Positions 47,386-57,043 of a DNA stretch of 64,000 nucleotides are shown here, piece by piece; positions within the stretch are counted from its first letter, which is position 1, and each line of letters opens with the position of its first letter. The stretch spans positions 1 to 64,000 of the forward strand of contig NZ_JAKZFD010000004.1 of the NCBI RefSeq assembly GCF_022549225.1. Reading direction: 5' to 3'. The notes beneath the pieces are model-generated. The model saw only the letters and a program-made list of their open reading frames with translations, searched no databases and was not told where the DNA came from. Both the position numbers and the translations under genes were made by a program. Source of the stretch: Pelomonas sp. CA6 (GTDB lineage Bacteria; Pseudomonadota; Gammaproteobacteria; Burkholderiales; Burkholderiaceae_C).

Positions 47386-49188
47386 ATGTTGAAGTCCATC
47401 AAGGCACGCCTCACGGCGGCCTCCGCCGGCATCGTCATCGCCGCGATCGCGCTGGCCACCGTGACCAGCTACCGCACCGTGCGCAACACGGTGATGCGGG
47501 ACGTGGCGCAGCAGCTCGCCGACGCCGGCGACACCCAGGCCGCCGCGATCGCCGCCTGGGTGCGCACGCAGAAGAACGTGGTGCGCGCGCTGGGCCCGGT
47601 GCTGGACCAGGCCGACCCGAATCCCGCGCTGCAGCAGGCCCAGACCTCCGGCGTGCTGGACATGGCCTACATGGGCACCGCGGACAAGCGCATGGTGTCG
47701 ATACCGGCGCGTCCGCGCGCGGCCGACTACGACCCCACCGTGCGCCCCTGGTACAAGGCCGCCGCCGCGGCCCGCGAGCCGGTGCTGACCGCGCCCTACA
47801 TCGCGACCTCCACGCAGAAGCTGGTCGTGACCTTCGCCACCGCGGTGCGCCAGGGCGACGAGGTGCGCGGCGTGGTCGGCTCCGACGTGCCGCTGGACGA
47901 GGTGGTGGAGCGGCTCAACAAGATCCGGCCCACGCCCAGCGGCTTCGCGCTGCTGGCGGACCGCGAGGGGCGCATCATCGCCCACCCCGATCCCAAGTAC
48001 ACGCTCAAGCCGCTGGCCGAGCTGTCGCCCGAGCTCAGCGCCGCGGTGCTGGGCCAGGCCGCCGCGACGCTGACCGAGCTGCGCGTCGGCGCGCAGCAGG
48101 TGTTCGTCAAGAGCGCGCCCATCCAGGGCACGGACTGGCTGCTGATCAGCGCCGCCGACCGTGGCGAGGCGCTCGCGTCGCTGAGCGAGCTGCTGCGCAA
48201 TGCCGGCATCGCGCTGGTGCTGGTGGTGCTGGGCGCGGTCGCGGTGTCGACCTGGCTGGTGCGGCGCCTGCTGGGCCGCCTGGTCAGCGTGCGCAACGCG
48301 ATGGAGCAGATCGGTTCGGCCGGCGGCGGCGACCTGACCCAGCGCCTGGACGAACAGGGCGAGGACGAGCTGACCGACATCGCGCACGCCTTCAACCAGT
48401 TCGTCGGCCAGATCGAGCATGTGATGCGCGACGTGCGCAGCTCGGCCGAGTCCATCGCCACCGCGTCGCGTGAAATCGCGATGGGCGCCCAGGACCTCAG
48501 CGCGCGCACCGAGCAGACCGCCTCCAACCTGGAGGAGACCGCCTCCGCGATGGAGCACCTGACCGAGACCGTGCACCGCAGCGCCGCGTCCGCCGGCTCC
48601 GCCAGCGCACACGCCGGCAACTCGGCCGAGGTGGCCCAGCGCGGCGGCGCCGTCGTCGGTCGGGTGGTCCGCACCATGGACGAGATCAGCGCCAGCTCGC
48701 GCAAGATCGGCGACATCATCGGCGTGATCGACGGCATCGCCTTCCAGACCAACATCCTGGCGCTGAACGCCGCGGTGGAAGCCGCGCGCGCCGGCGAGCA
48801 GGGCCGCGGCTTCGCGGTCGTGGCCGGCGAGGTGCGCAGCCTGGCGCAGCGCTCGGCCGAGGCGGCCAAGGAGATCAAGACCCTGATCGGCGGCAGCATG
48901 GCGCGCGTCGACGAGGGCGCGCAGCTGGTCGCCGAGGCGGGCCGCACCATGGACGAGATCCTCGCCAGCGTGCGCGGCGTCAGCGACACCATCGGCGAGA
49001 TCAGCAGCGGCGCCACCGAGCAGAGCCGCGGCATCGTCGAGATCAACCAGGCCGTGTCCCAGCTGGACCAGATGACCCAGCAGAACGCGGCGCTGGTGGA
49101 GGAATCCGCGGCCGCCGCCGACAGTCTGAAGGACCAGGCCGCGCGCCTGAGCCAGGTCGTCGGCACCTTCCGCCTCGGCGGGGTCTGA
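47386..49188 (+). CDS. Methyl-accepting chemotaxis protein with dCache_1 amino-acid-type sensor
   Basis: 600 residues: TM1 (~10-30), periplasmic dCache_1 domain, TM2 (~267-290), HAMP, then the MCP signalling hairpin with the conserved tip IAFQTNILALNAAVEAARAGEQGRGFAVVA. The sensor has Y115-x4-R120-x-W122-Y123, Y138 and D167, matching in order and spacing the amino-acid-binding motif of dCache_1AA domains such as PctA. So it is probably an amino-acid chemoreceptor. There is no C-terminal pentapeptide for CheR/CheB docking. A TAAA-N14-GCGCATAG stretch upstream resembles a sigma-28 promoter, but the spacing is off by one. Confidence 0.88.
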   Translation: MLKSIKARLTAASAGIVIAAIALATVTSYRTVRNTVMRDVAQQLADAGDTQAAAIAAWVRTQKNVVRALGPVLDQADPNPALQQAQTSGVLDMAYMGTADKRMVSIPARPRAADYDPTVRPWYKAAAAAREPVLTAPYIATSTQKLVVTFATAVRQGDEVRGVVGSDVPLDEVVERLNKIRPTPSGFALLADREGRIIAHPDPKYTLKPLAELSPELSAAVLGQAAATLTELRVGAQQVFVKSAPIQGTDWLLISAADRGEALASLSELLRNAGIALVLVVLGAVAVSTWLVRRLLGRLVSVRNAMEQIGSAGGGDLTQRLDEQGEDELTDIAHAFNQFVGQIEHVMRDVRSSAESIATASREIAMGAQDLSARTEQTASNLEETASAMEHLTETVHRSAASAGSASAHAGNSAEVAQRGGAVVGRVVRTMDEISASSRKIGDIIGVIDGIAFQTNILALNAAVEAARAGEQGRGFAVVAGEVRSLAQRSAEAAKEIKTLIGGSMARVDEGAQLVAEAGRTMDEILASVRGVSDTIGEISSGATEQSRGIVEINQAVSQLDQMTQQNAALVEESAAAADSLKDQAARLSQVVGTFRLGGV

Positions 49189-49215
49189 GCCCTCGCCGGG
49201 CGGGGCCGCGCCCGC

Positions 49216-49644
49216 CTAGAAGCTCACCTTGACCGAGTCCGCGCTGCGCTGCGCCGGGCCGTGGAAGACGGCCTCGATGTTGTTGCCATCCGGGTCCAGC
49301 ACGAAGGCGGCGTAGTAACCCGGGTGGTAGGGGCGCTCGCCGGGCGCGCCGTTGTCCTTGCCGCCATGGGCCAGCGCGGCGCGGTAAAAGGCCTGCACCA
49401 TGGCCGCGTCGCGGGCCTGGAAGGCCAGGTGCACGCGGCCGGTCAGCCGCCCCTGCGCGGCCGCGCTGTCGGAGCTGGAGACGAAAAGCTCGTCGGCCCA
49501 GAAATAGTCCTCGGCCTCGCCGCCCATCGGGATCTCCAGCGCGGCCAGCACCGCGGTGTAGAACTCGCGGCTGGCCTCCAGGTCGGCGACCACCAGCTGC
49601 AGGTGGTCGATCAGACGGCCACGGTGTATCTCATGGGTTTCCAT
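49216..49644 (-). CDS. VOC (glyoxalase/bleomycin-resistance) family protein
   Basis: 142 residues with paired beta-alpha-beta-beta-beta modules: HLQLVVADLEASREFYTAVL at the start and FVLDPDGNNIEAVFHG near the end, the usual VOC metal-site context. ATG 49644 follows GGAAGGAG. A metal-dependent lyase or dioxygenase-like activity is possible; the substrate is unknown. Confidence 0.8.
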   Translation of the reverse strand: METHEIHRGRLIDHLQLVVADLEASREFYTAVLAALEIPMGGEAEDYFWADELFVSSSDSAAAQGRLTGRVHLAFQARDAAMVQAFYRAALAHGGKDNGAPGERPYHPGYYAAFVLDPDGNNIEAVFHGPAQRSADSVKVSF

Positions 49645-49711
49645 GTGGGGCTCCTTCCCTTGCCTTGTGGCGTGATGACGGATCTATCCTAGCGCCGCGA
49701 CCCGTGGCCGG

Positions 49712-50170
49712 TCAGCCCGCGACGCGGCGCGTGTAGGTGAGGAAGACCTCGTCGCGCACCCAGCCCAGCGACTCGTACAGCGACTGCGCCGCGTGGTTGG
49801 TCTTGGCCGTGGTCAGGTCCATGCGCACCTTGCCCTGGGCGCGCGCCGTCGCCTCCGCCGCCAGCAGCAGCGCGCGGCCCACGCCCTGCTGGCGCGCAGC
49901 CGGGGCGACAAAGAGGTCGTAGAGGCTGTAGATGGGCCGCGCCTCCAGCGAGCAGAACAGCGGATAGAGCTGGCAGAAGCCCAGCAGCCGGCCCCCGGCC
50001 TCGGCCACCAGCAGCTGCGAATCGCGCCGCTGCAGCCGCTCGCCGATGAAAGCCAGCGCGGCCGCGCGGTCGGGCGCGCGCTCGTAGAACTGTCGATAGA
50101 GGTCGAACAGTTCGGCCAGCGGGGCCAGGTCGGCCGGACGGGCTTCGCGCAGGGTGGGCGTGGCGCTCAT
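49712..50170 (-). CDS. GNAT-family N-acetyltransferase
   Basis: 152 residues with the acetyl-CoA motif Q/RxxGxG/A as [10 protein letters not shown] preceded by YDLFVAPAA, and a final [10 protein letters not shown]-type strand. It transfers an acetyl group to an amine on a small molecule or peptide; the target is unknown. The ATG at 50170 fits family length; a much longer open frame upstream is a GC artefact. Confidence 0.8.
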   Translation of the reverse strand: MSATPTLREARPADLAPLAELFDLYRQFYERAPDRAAALAFIGERLQRRDSQLLVAEAGGRLLGFCQLYPLFCSLEARPIYSLYDLFVAPAARQQGVGRALLLAAEATARAQGKVRMDLTTAKTNHAAQSLYESLGWVRDEVFLTYTRRVAG

Positions 50171-50287
50171 GGCAAGCACAAGGATGGGATGGCGCGCATT
50201 GTGCGGCCCGGGCGGGCGCCGAACACCGCCGCTTCCCGCCCGCATTTCCGCGCATCGCACCGCGATGGCGGGCCTACAGTGCGCAGC

Positions 50288-50872
50288 ATGCGCTCCCTGC
50301 CCGTCCCGCCCCCGCGCCGCCGCGCCGCGCTGTTCGCGCTGCTGGCCGCCACGCTGCTGGCGGGCTGCGGCACGCCGGCCGAGCCGGACGGCATGCGGCT
50401 GGCCGAGATCGAACGCATGCAGCTGCGCGGCTGGCTGCCCGAATCGCTGCGCGGCCAGGTCGTGCTGGGCACGGTCGAGGGCGGCGTGCCCACCGCGCGC
50501 TACTGGGGCTCGCGCCTGGGCAACGAGGCGCTGCGCGTCGCGCTGGACGAGCTGCTGCGCGGCACCGGCCTGATGTCGCTGCAGCCCGACGGCGGCCGCT
50601 ACGAGCTGCGCCTGAAGGTGCTGGGCCAGGCCCAGCCCTGGATCTCGGTGCTGGACGCCAACGTGACGGTCTATGTGGAATACCGGCTGGTGGAGCGCGC
50701 CAGCGGGCAGCTGGTCTACCAGCGCCAGATGCGGCTGCACCACGTGACGCCCTGGTCGGATGCGATGCTGGACCCCAACGAACGCATACGCCTGGCCAAC
50801 GAAGGCGCGCTGCGCCACAGCTTCTCCGAGCTGATGCGCGAGCTGGTCGCCGCGCCGCAGCTGCGCGGCTGA
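50288..50872 (+). CDS. Predicted lipoprotein of unknown function
   Basis: 194 residues. Residues 10-27 are a lipoprotein signal ending in LLAGC with Cys27 as the lipid site. The mature part is strand-rich ([23 protein letters not shown]) and unrecognised. It is divergent from the GNAT gene with 117 bp between and 137 bp before metN on the same strand. An envelope role is inferred from the lipobox only. Confidence 0.7.
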   Translation: MRSLPVPPPRRRAALFALLAATLLAGCGTPAEPDGMRLAEIERMQLRGWLPESLRGQVVLGTVEGGVPTARYWGSRLGNEALRVALDELLRGTGLMSLQPDGGRYELRLKVLGQAQPWISVLDANVTVYVEYRLVERASGQLVYQRQMRLHHVTPWSDAMLDPNERIRLANEGALRHSFSELMRELVAAPQLRG

Positions 50873-51009
50873 GCCCGCCGTCCGCCGCTCCCGCGGCGGA
50901 ATTTGCTTATTACGAACGAATTCTAGGGAGCCCTCGGGTTTCCACTAGGATTCCGGCTCCCATGCGCCGCCACGGCGCGGCTCCGACGACAAGAACAACG
51001 ACTCCCCGC

Positions 51010-52017
51010 GTGATCCGTCTCGAACACATCCACAAGCATTACGGCCAGGGCGCGCGCCGCGTCACGGCGCTGCAGGACCTCTCGCTGGAGGTGGCGCCGG
51101 GCGAGGTCTACGGCATCGTCGGCGCGTCGGGCGCGGGCAAGAGCACGCTGCTGCGCGTGATCAACCTGCTCGAGCGCCCCGACCAGGGCGAGGTCCAGGT
51201 CGACGGCCAGGCGCTGACGCGGCTGGACGCGCCGGGTCTGCGCGCCGCGCGCCAGCGCATCGCGATGATCTTCCAGCACTTCAACCTGCTGAGCTCGCGC
51301 AGCGTGGCCGACAACGTGGCCTGGCCGCTGCGCATCGCCGGCTGGGACAGCGCGCGCATCGCGCCGCGCGTGGCCCAGCTGCTGGCCCGCGTGGGCCTGG
51401 CCGACCAGGCGCACAAATACCCGGCCCAGCTGTCGGGCGGCCAGAAGCAGCGCGTGGGCATCGCCCGCGCGCTGGCGCTGGAGCCGCGCGTGCTGCTGTG
51501 CGACGAGGCCACCAGCGCGCTGGACCCCGAGACCACGCGCGCCATCCTCGCGCTGCTGGCCGAGCTCAACGAAGAACTGGGGCTGACCATCGTGCTCATC
51601 ACCCACGAGATGGAGGTGGTGCGCCAGGTCTGCGACCGCGTCGCGGTGCTGGAGGGCGGGCGCATCGTCGAGCAGGGGCCGGTCAGCGAGGTCTTTCTGC
51701 ACCCGCGCTCGGAAACCGCGCGCCGCTTCGTGCTCGCCGCCGAGCATCTGGACGAGCAGGCCCAGCGCGAGGACTTCGCCCACGTGGCCGGCGCGATCTG
51801 GCGCCTGAGCTTCCTCGGCGACAGCACCTATGCCCCGCTGCTGGGCGAGGTGGCGCGGCGCACCCAGCTGGACTTCGGCATCCTCAACGGCCGCATCGGT
51901 CGCATCAAGCGCCAGCCCTATGGCCAGCTGGACATCGCGGTGAGCGCCGGCGACCTGCCTGCGGCGCGCGCGCTGCTGGCCGAACGCGGCGTCGACGTGC
52001 AGGAGCTGCGCGCATGA
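51010..52017 (+). CDS. metN: Methionine ABC importer ATP-binding subunit
   Basis: 335 residues from a GTG start: Walker [10 protein letters not shown], signature LSGGQKQR, Walker [15 protein letters not shown], and a C-terminal NIL domain (residues ~255-335) that senses methionine in MetN. It powers uptake of methionine through MetI. Its stop overlaps the metI start. The leader (50900-50945) contains TTGCTTATTACGAACGAATT, an AT-rich promoter-like stretch in GC-rich surroundings; I do not assign a regulator. Confidence 0.92.
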   Translation: MIRLEHIHKHYGQGARRVTALQDLSLEVAPGEVYGIVGASGAGKSTLLRVINLLERPDQGEVQVDGQALTRLDAPGLRAARQRIAMIFQHFNLLSSRSVADNVAWPLRIAGWDSARIAPRVAQLLARVGLADQAHKYPAQLSGGQKQRVGIARALALEPRVLLCDEATSALDPETTRAILALLAELNEELGLTIVLITHEMEVVRQVCDRVAVLEGGRIVEQGPVSEVFLHPRSETARRFVLAAEHLDEQAQREDFAHVAGAIWRLSFLGDSTYAPLLGEVARRTQLDFGILNGRIGRIKRQPYGQLDIAVSAGDLPAARALLAERGVDVQELRA

Positions 52018-52679
52018 TGACGCTGCTCGCCGCGATGGACTGGGCCGAGATCGGCTGGGCCGGCGCCGACACCTTGCTGATGCTGGGTGGCTCGCTGCTC
52101 TTCACCGCCGTGCTGGGGCTGCCGCTGGGCGTGCTGCTCTTCCTGCTGGACCGCGGCCAGCTGCTGGATTCGCCGCGCCTGTACGGGCTGCTGTCGCTGG
52201 TGGTCAACGTGCTGCGCTCGCTGCCCTTCGTGATCCTGCTGATCGTGATGATCCCGCTCACCCTGCTGATCACCGGCACCTCGCTGGGCGTCGCGGGGGC
52301 GATCCCGCCGCTGGTGGTGGGCGCCACGCCCTTCTTCGCCCGCCTGGTGGAGACCGCGCTGCGCGGCGTGGAGCGCGGCATCGTCGAGGCCGGCCTGGCG
52401 ATGGGCGCGACGCCGCGCCAGATCGTGCTGCAGGCCCTGCTGCCCGAGGCGCTGCCGGGCATCCTGTCCGGGCTCACCGTCACCGCGATCACCCTGGTGT
52501 CCTACACCGCCATGTCCGGCGTGATCGGCGGCGGCGGCCTGGGCGATCTGGCCATCCGCTTCGGCTACCAGCGCTTCCAGACCGAGGTGATGGTGGTCAC
52601 CGTGGGCCTGCTGCTGCTGCTGGTCCAGGCCCTGCAGATGCTGGGCGACTGGCTGGTGCGCCGCGTCAGCCATCGCTGA
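52014..52679 (+). CDS. metI: Methionine ABC importer permease
   Basis: 221 residues with 5-6 membrane segments and the permease coupling helix [26 protein letters not shown] (EAA motif, residues ~128-153). Methionine translocation with MetN and MetQ. ATG 52014 overlaps metN (ATGA); the second ATG at 52017 is equally possible. Confidence 0.92.
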   Translation: MMTLLAAMDWAEIGWAGADTLLMLGGSLLFTAVLGLPLGVLLFLLDRGQLLDSPRLYGLLSLVVNVLRSLPFVILLIVMIPLTLLITGTSLGVAGAIPPLVVGATPFFARLVETALRGVERGIVEAGLAMGATPRQIVLQALLPEALPGILSGLTVTAITLVSYTAMSGVIGGGGLGDLAIRFGYQRFQTEVMVVTVGLLLLLVQALQMLGDWLVRRVSHR

Positions 52680-52719
52680 AACCGCTTTCCTTTTGCCTGT
52701 CATTCACAAGGAGTTCCCG

Positions 52720-53499
52720 ATGAAGAAACTGCTCGCCGCCGTCGCCATCGCCGCGCTGGCCCTGACCGGCGCCGCCCGCGCCGAGAAGCTCAGCGTCGCC
52801 GCCACCGCGGTGCCGCACGCCGAGATCCTGAACCAGCTGAAGGCGCCGCTGGCCAAGCAGGGCGTGGAGCTGGAGGTCAAGGTCTTCACCGACTACGTCC
52901 AGCCCAATGTGCAGGTGGCCGAAAAGCGCCTGGACGCCAACTTCTTCCAGCACAAGCCCTACCTGACCGAGTTCAACAAGGGCAAGGGCACGGGCCTGGT
53001 GGCGGTGGTCGCGGTGCATGTGGAGCCCTTCGGCGCCTATTCCGCCAAGCACAAGAAGCTGGACCAGCTGCCCGAGGGCGGCGTCGTCGCGCTGCCCAAC
53101 GACCCGACCAACGCCGGCCGCGCGCTGCTGCTGCTGGACCAGGCCGGCCTGATCCAGCTGAAGGACAAGAGCAACATCCTGGCCACCACCAAGGACATCA
53201 GCGCCAACCCCAAGAAGCTGAAGTTCCGCGAGATCGAGGCCGCGACGCTGCCGCGCATCCTGCCCCAGGTGGACCTGGCGCTGATCAACACCAACTACGC
53301 GCTGGAAGCCAAGCTCAACCCGCAGCGCGACGCGCTGGCCCTGGAAGGCCGCGAATCGCCCTATGCCAACTGGCTGGTGGCGCGCGCCGACAACCAGAAC
53401 AGCCCGGCGCTGAAGAAGCTGGCCGCGGCGCTGCAGAGCCCCGAGGTCAAGCGCTTCATCGAGACCCAGTACAAGGGCGCCGTCGTGCCCGCGTTCTGA
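52720..53499 (+). CDS. metQ: Methionine-binding periplasmic protein
   Basis: 259 residues. The signal peptide (KKLLAAVAIAALALTGAARA) ends with an A-x-A site and no lipobox Cys, so this MetQ is soluble in the periplasm rather than lipid-anchored, a common variant. The mature part has the NlpA/MetQ signature (ATAVPHAEILNQ; EVKVFTDYVQPN; ANFFQHKPYL). ATG 52720 follows AAGGAG. It closes the met operon before the terminator. Confidence 0.92.
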   Translation: MKKLLAAVAIAALALTGAARAEKLSVAATAVPHAEILNQLKAPLAKQGVELEVKVFTDYVQPNVQVAEKRLDANFFQHKPYLTEFNKGKGTGLVAVVAVHVEPFGAYSAKHKKLDQLPEGGVVALPNDPTNAGRALLLLDQAGLIQLKDKSNILATTKDISANPKKLKFREIEAATLPRILPQVDLALINTNYALEAKLNPQRDALALEGRESPYANWLVARADNQNSPALKKLAAALQSPEVKRFIETQYKGAVVPAF

Positions 53500-53538
53500 T
53501 CGCCCGCCGCCGTCCGCACGCGGACAGGCCCGCATGGC

Positions 53539-53567
53539 AAGGCCCGGCACCCGCCGGGCCTTCTTTT
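53539..53567 (+). terminator. Intrinsic terminator of metNIQ
   Basis: A perfect 10-bp stem (AAGGCCCGGC / GCCGGGCCTT, loop ACCC) is followed by CTTTTT, 40 bp after the metQ stop codon. Confidence 0.9.
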
Positions 53568-53605
53568 TGGCGCCGCGCGTGGCTTTAGGCCGCCTAAGCC
53601 GGTGA

Positions 53606-56600
53606 ATGAGCGGCGGAAGCCGTGCAATTGCCACAGCGCGCGCCGTGAATCACCGGCACCATAGCGGCTGCCCGGTCCCTCCCCCCTTGCCCGTGCCTGC
53701 CCCGCATTTTTCCTGGTCCGATTTCTTCCTGTGGCCCGACGGCAGCCCCGCGCTGCTGCTGATCGGCAGCCATTCTCCCTGGCTGGTCCTGCTGTCGGTG
53801 CTGGTCGCCACGGCGACCTCGGTGATGGCGCTGCAGTTGGCCGGCAGCGCCCGGCGCGAGCGCCACCCGCGCCTGCGCCAGCTCTCGCTGCTCAGCGGCG
53901 CCGCCGCCATGGGCTGCGGCATCTGGTCCATGCATTTCATCGGCATGCTGGCCTTCCGGCTCTGCGCCGATGTCAGCTACGACACCGGCATCACGCTGGC
54001 CTCGCTGCTGCCGGCCGTCGCCGCGTCCTGGGTGGCGCTGACGCAGCTGGCACGCCACCAGCTCTCGCGCTGGAGCTGGATCGGCGGCGGCGTGCTGGTG
54101 GGCGCGGGCATCGGCACCATGCACTACACCGGCATGGCGGCCATGACCATGGCGCCGCAGCTGCGCTACGACCCGCTGTGGTTCGCCGTCTCCATCGCGG
54201 TGGCGGTGCTGCTGGCCATGCTGGCGCTGTGGATACGCTTCGGGCTCAAGGGCCGCCTCGGCGGCTGGCACTCGGCGCTGCTCGCCGGGCTGGTGATGGG
54301 CGGCGCGATCTCCGGCATGCACTACACGGCGATGGGCGCGGCCCGCTTCGTCGGCCGGCCCGAGCTGCCCTGCGAGGACGCCTGGGCCGGGCATGGCGCG
54401 CTGGCGCTGGGCATCGCGCTGGTGGCGCTGTCGGTGGGCGCGCTGGTCGCCGGCGCCAACGGCCTGCTGCGCTACCGCCGCCTCAACCGCGACCTGCTCA
54501 GCGGCCAGCTGCGCATGCAGGCCATGGTGGATACCGCGGTGGACGGCATCATCACGATCGACAGCCGCGGCCTCATCCAGTCCTTCAACCGCGCGGCCGA
54601 ACAGCTGTTCGGCTGGCGCGCCGCCGAGGTGCTGGGGCGCAACGTCAACATGCTGATGCCCGCGCACGACGGCAAGCAGCACGACGGCTATCTCGCCACC
54701 CACCTGAGCACCGGCGCGACGCGCATCATCGGCGTCGGCCGCGACGTCGTCGGCCAGCACCGCGACGGCCACCCGCTGCCGATACGGCTGGCGATCGGCC
54801 GCATGGACTTCCAGGGCGAGACCAGCTTCATCGCCTTCGTCAGCGACATCAGCGAGCGCCAGCGCATGGAGCAGGCGCTGCGCGACAGCGAGCAGCAGTA
54901 CCGCGACCTGATGGCCAACAGCCCGGGCGTGAGCTTCCGCGGCCGGCTGGACGCGCAATGGACCAAGGTGGTGATCGGCGAGGCCGTGGCGGACCTCACC
55001 GGCTGGACCGCGCGCGAGGTGCTGGACGGCCAGGTGCAGCTGTTCGACCTGATGCATCCCGAGGACGCGCCCGGCGTGCTGGCGCAGATCCGCGAGCGCC
55101 TCGCGGCCGACCAGCCTTACACCGTCGAATACCGGCTGCGCCGGCGCGACGGCCTGCAGCGCTGGGTGTCCGAGAGCGGCCGCGGCGTGCGCGACGCGCA
55201 GGGCGCGCTGTGCTGGGTGGACGGCGTGATCCTGGACATCACCGGCGCCAAGCAGATGCAGCAGGCGCTGGAGCTGTCCAAGCAGCGCGCCGAGGCCGCC
55301 GCCGAGGCCAAGAGCGCCTTCCTCGCCAACATGAGCCACGAGATCCGCACGCCGATGAACGCCATCCTGGGCTTCACCGAGCTGCTGCTGGACACCACGC
55401 TGAGCGAGACCCAGCGCAAGCACCTGGGCACGGTGCGCAGCTCGGCGCGTTCGCTGCTGGGCTTGCTCAACGACATCCTGGACACGGCCAAGCTGGAGAA
55501 AGGCGCGGTGGAGCTGGAGCAGGCGGACTTCTCGCTGCGCGCGCTGTGCCAGCAGACCCTGGCCTCGCTGCGCCTGGGCGCCCAGCGCAAGGGCCTGGCG
55601 CTGAACCTGGACTATCCGGCCGACCTGCCGCAGTACTTCGTCGGCGACGCGCTGCGGCTGCAGCAGATCCTCGTCAACCTGGTCGGCAACGCGATCAAGT
55701 TCACCGAGCGCGGCGCGGTGACGCTGCGCATGCGCTACGACGGCGGCCAGGTCCAGCTCAGCGTGATCGACACCGGCATCGGCATCGCGCCGGACCGGCT
55801 GGAGCGCATCTTCGACGCCTTCGCGCAGGCCGACGCATCCACCACGCGCCGCTTCGGCGGCACCGGGCTGGGCACCACCATCGCGCGCCAGCTCGCCGAG
55901 CGCATGGGCGGCCGCATCACCGTCGAAAGCGCGCAGGGCGAAGGCAGCCGCTTCCATGTCTGGCTGCCGCTGCGCGAAGGCCAGCCGGTGCGCGCCGAGG
56001 CCGCCGAGGCCGGCCCGGGGCTGCCGCCGCTGCGCATCCTGGTGGCCGACGACGTCGAACAAAACAGCGAACTGCTGCAGCTGCTGCTGAGCCGTGACGG
56101 CCACCAGGTCAGCCTGGCGGCCGACGGGCTGCAGGCCATCAGCGCGCTGACGCAGGCGCCGGCCGACCGCTACGACCTGGTGCTGATGGACGTGCACATG
56201 CCGCGCCTGGACGGACTGGAGGCGACGCGGCGCATCCGCGCCTTCGAGCTCAGCCATGGCCGTGCGCGCACCCCCATCATCGCGCTCACCGCCAGCGTGC
56301 TGGAGGAAGACCGCCAAGCCTCGCGCGCCGCCGGCATGGACGGCTTCGCGGTCAAGCCGGTGGAGGCGGCGCGGCTGCGCGCGGAGATGGCGCGCGTGCT
56401 GGGCCTGGAGCCGCTGAGCACGCCCGCACCGCCCAGCCCCGAGCCCCTGCCCGACGAAGAGGCGCTGGACACGCTGCAGGGCCTGCAGCTGTGGGGCAGC
56501 GCCGACGCCTGGCAGCGCGCGCTACGCCGCTTCGCGCAGGAGCAGGGCCAGGGTGGCGAGCGCCTGCAGGGCCTGGTCGAGCGCCAGGACTGGCTGGAGG

Positions 56601-57043
56601 CGCGCGCGCTGGTGCACCGCTGGCGCGGCGTGGCCGGCAGCCTGGCGCTGCCGCGCCTGGCACGCGCCGCGCAGCAGGCGGAGGACCTGTTCCGCGACAG
56701 GACCGTGGGCACGGCGCTGGACGAGGCGGTGCGCGCGCTGCGCGAGGCGCTGGCCCAGGCCCTGGCGCTGATCGCGGCGCAGCAAGACCTGCCCCCCACG
56801 CCGGCCGTGGCGGCGCCCCCGCCGGCCGGCGGCACCGAGGCCGGGCTGGCGCTGCAGGATGCGCTGGAGCGCCTCGCCGCGGCGCTGCGCCACGGCGAAC
56901 TCGACGACGCGGCGCTGGCCGTGCTGCGCCGCCAGCTCGCGCAGGAGCAGCGCGCGGCGCTGGACGAGGCGCTGGACCAGTTCGATTTCGACGGCGCGCT
57001 GCGCGCGCTGCAGCCCCTGCGGCACCGCCCGGAGCAAGCATGA
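53606..57043 (+). CDS. Hybrid sensor histidine kinase with MHYT membrane sensor
   Basis: 1145 residues. Seven-ish membrane segments with three MHYT copies (SMHFIGM, TMHYTGM, GMHYTAM; residues ~55-290), then two PAS domains (~300-550), HisKA with H578 (MSHEIRTPMNAI), HATPase (GTGLGTT), receiver with D862 and an HPT domain with H1004. MHYT domains were proposed to sense O2, CO or NO through metal-bound His and Met. The start is uncertain: 53606 ATG is the first, but the domain begins about 40 residues later. It overlaps the HD-GYP gene by 4 bp (ATGA at 57040). Confidence 0.85.
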   Translation: MSGGSRAIATARAVNHRHHSGCPVPPPLPVPAPHFSWSDFFLWPDGSPALLLIGSHSPWLVLLSVLVATATSVMALQLAGSARRERHPRLRQLSLLSGAAAMGCGIWSMHFIGMLAFRLCADVSYDTGITLASLLPAVAASWVALTQLARHQLSRWSWIGGGVLVGAGIGTMHYTGMAAMTMAPQLRYDPLWFAVSIAVAVLLAMLALWIRFGLKGRLGGWHSALLAGLVMGGAISGMHYTAMGAARFVGRPELPCEDAWAGHGALALGIALVALSVGALVAGANGLLRYRRLNRDLLSGQLRMQAMVDTAVDGIITIDSRGLIQSFNRAAEQLFGWRAAEVLGRNVNMLMPAHDGKQHDGYLATHLSTGATRIIGVGRDVVGQHRDGHPLPIRLAIGRMDFQGETSFIAFVSDISERQRMEQALRDSEQQYRDLMANSPGVSFRGRLDAQWTKVVIGEAVADLTGWTAREVLDGQVQLFDLMHPEDAPGVLAQIRERLAADQPYTVEYRLRRRDGLQRWVSESGRGVRDAQGALCWVDGVILDITGAKQMQQALELSKQRAEAAAEAKSAFLANMSHEIRTPMNAILGFTELLLDTTLSETQRKHLGTVRSSARSLLGLLNDILDTAKLEKGAVELEQADFSLRALCQQTLASLRLGAQRKGLALNLDYPADLPQYFVGDALRLQQILVNLVGNAIKFTERGAVTLRMRYDGGQVQLSVIDTGIGIAPDRLERIFDAFAQADASTTRRFGGTGLGTTIARQLAERMGGRITVESAQGEGSRFHVWLPLREGQPVRAEAAEAGPGLPPLRILVADDVEQNSELLQLLLSRDGHQVSLAADGLQAISALTQAPADRYDLVLMDVHMPRLDGLEATRRIRAFELSHGRARTPIIALTASVLEEDRQASRAAGMDGFAVKPVEAARLRAEMARVLGLEPLSTPAPPSPEPLPDEEALDTLQGLQLWGSADAWQRALRRFAQEQGQGGERLQGLVERQDWLEARALVHRWRGVAGSLALPRLARAAQQAEDLFRDRTVGTALDEAVRALREALAQALALIAAQQDLPPTPAVAAPPPAGGTEAGLALQDALERLAAALRHGELDDAALAVLRRQLAQEQRAALDEALDQFDFDGALRALQPLRHRPEQA

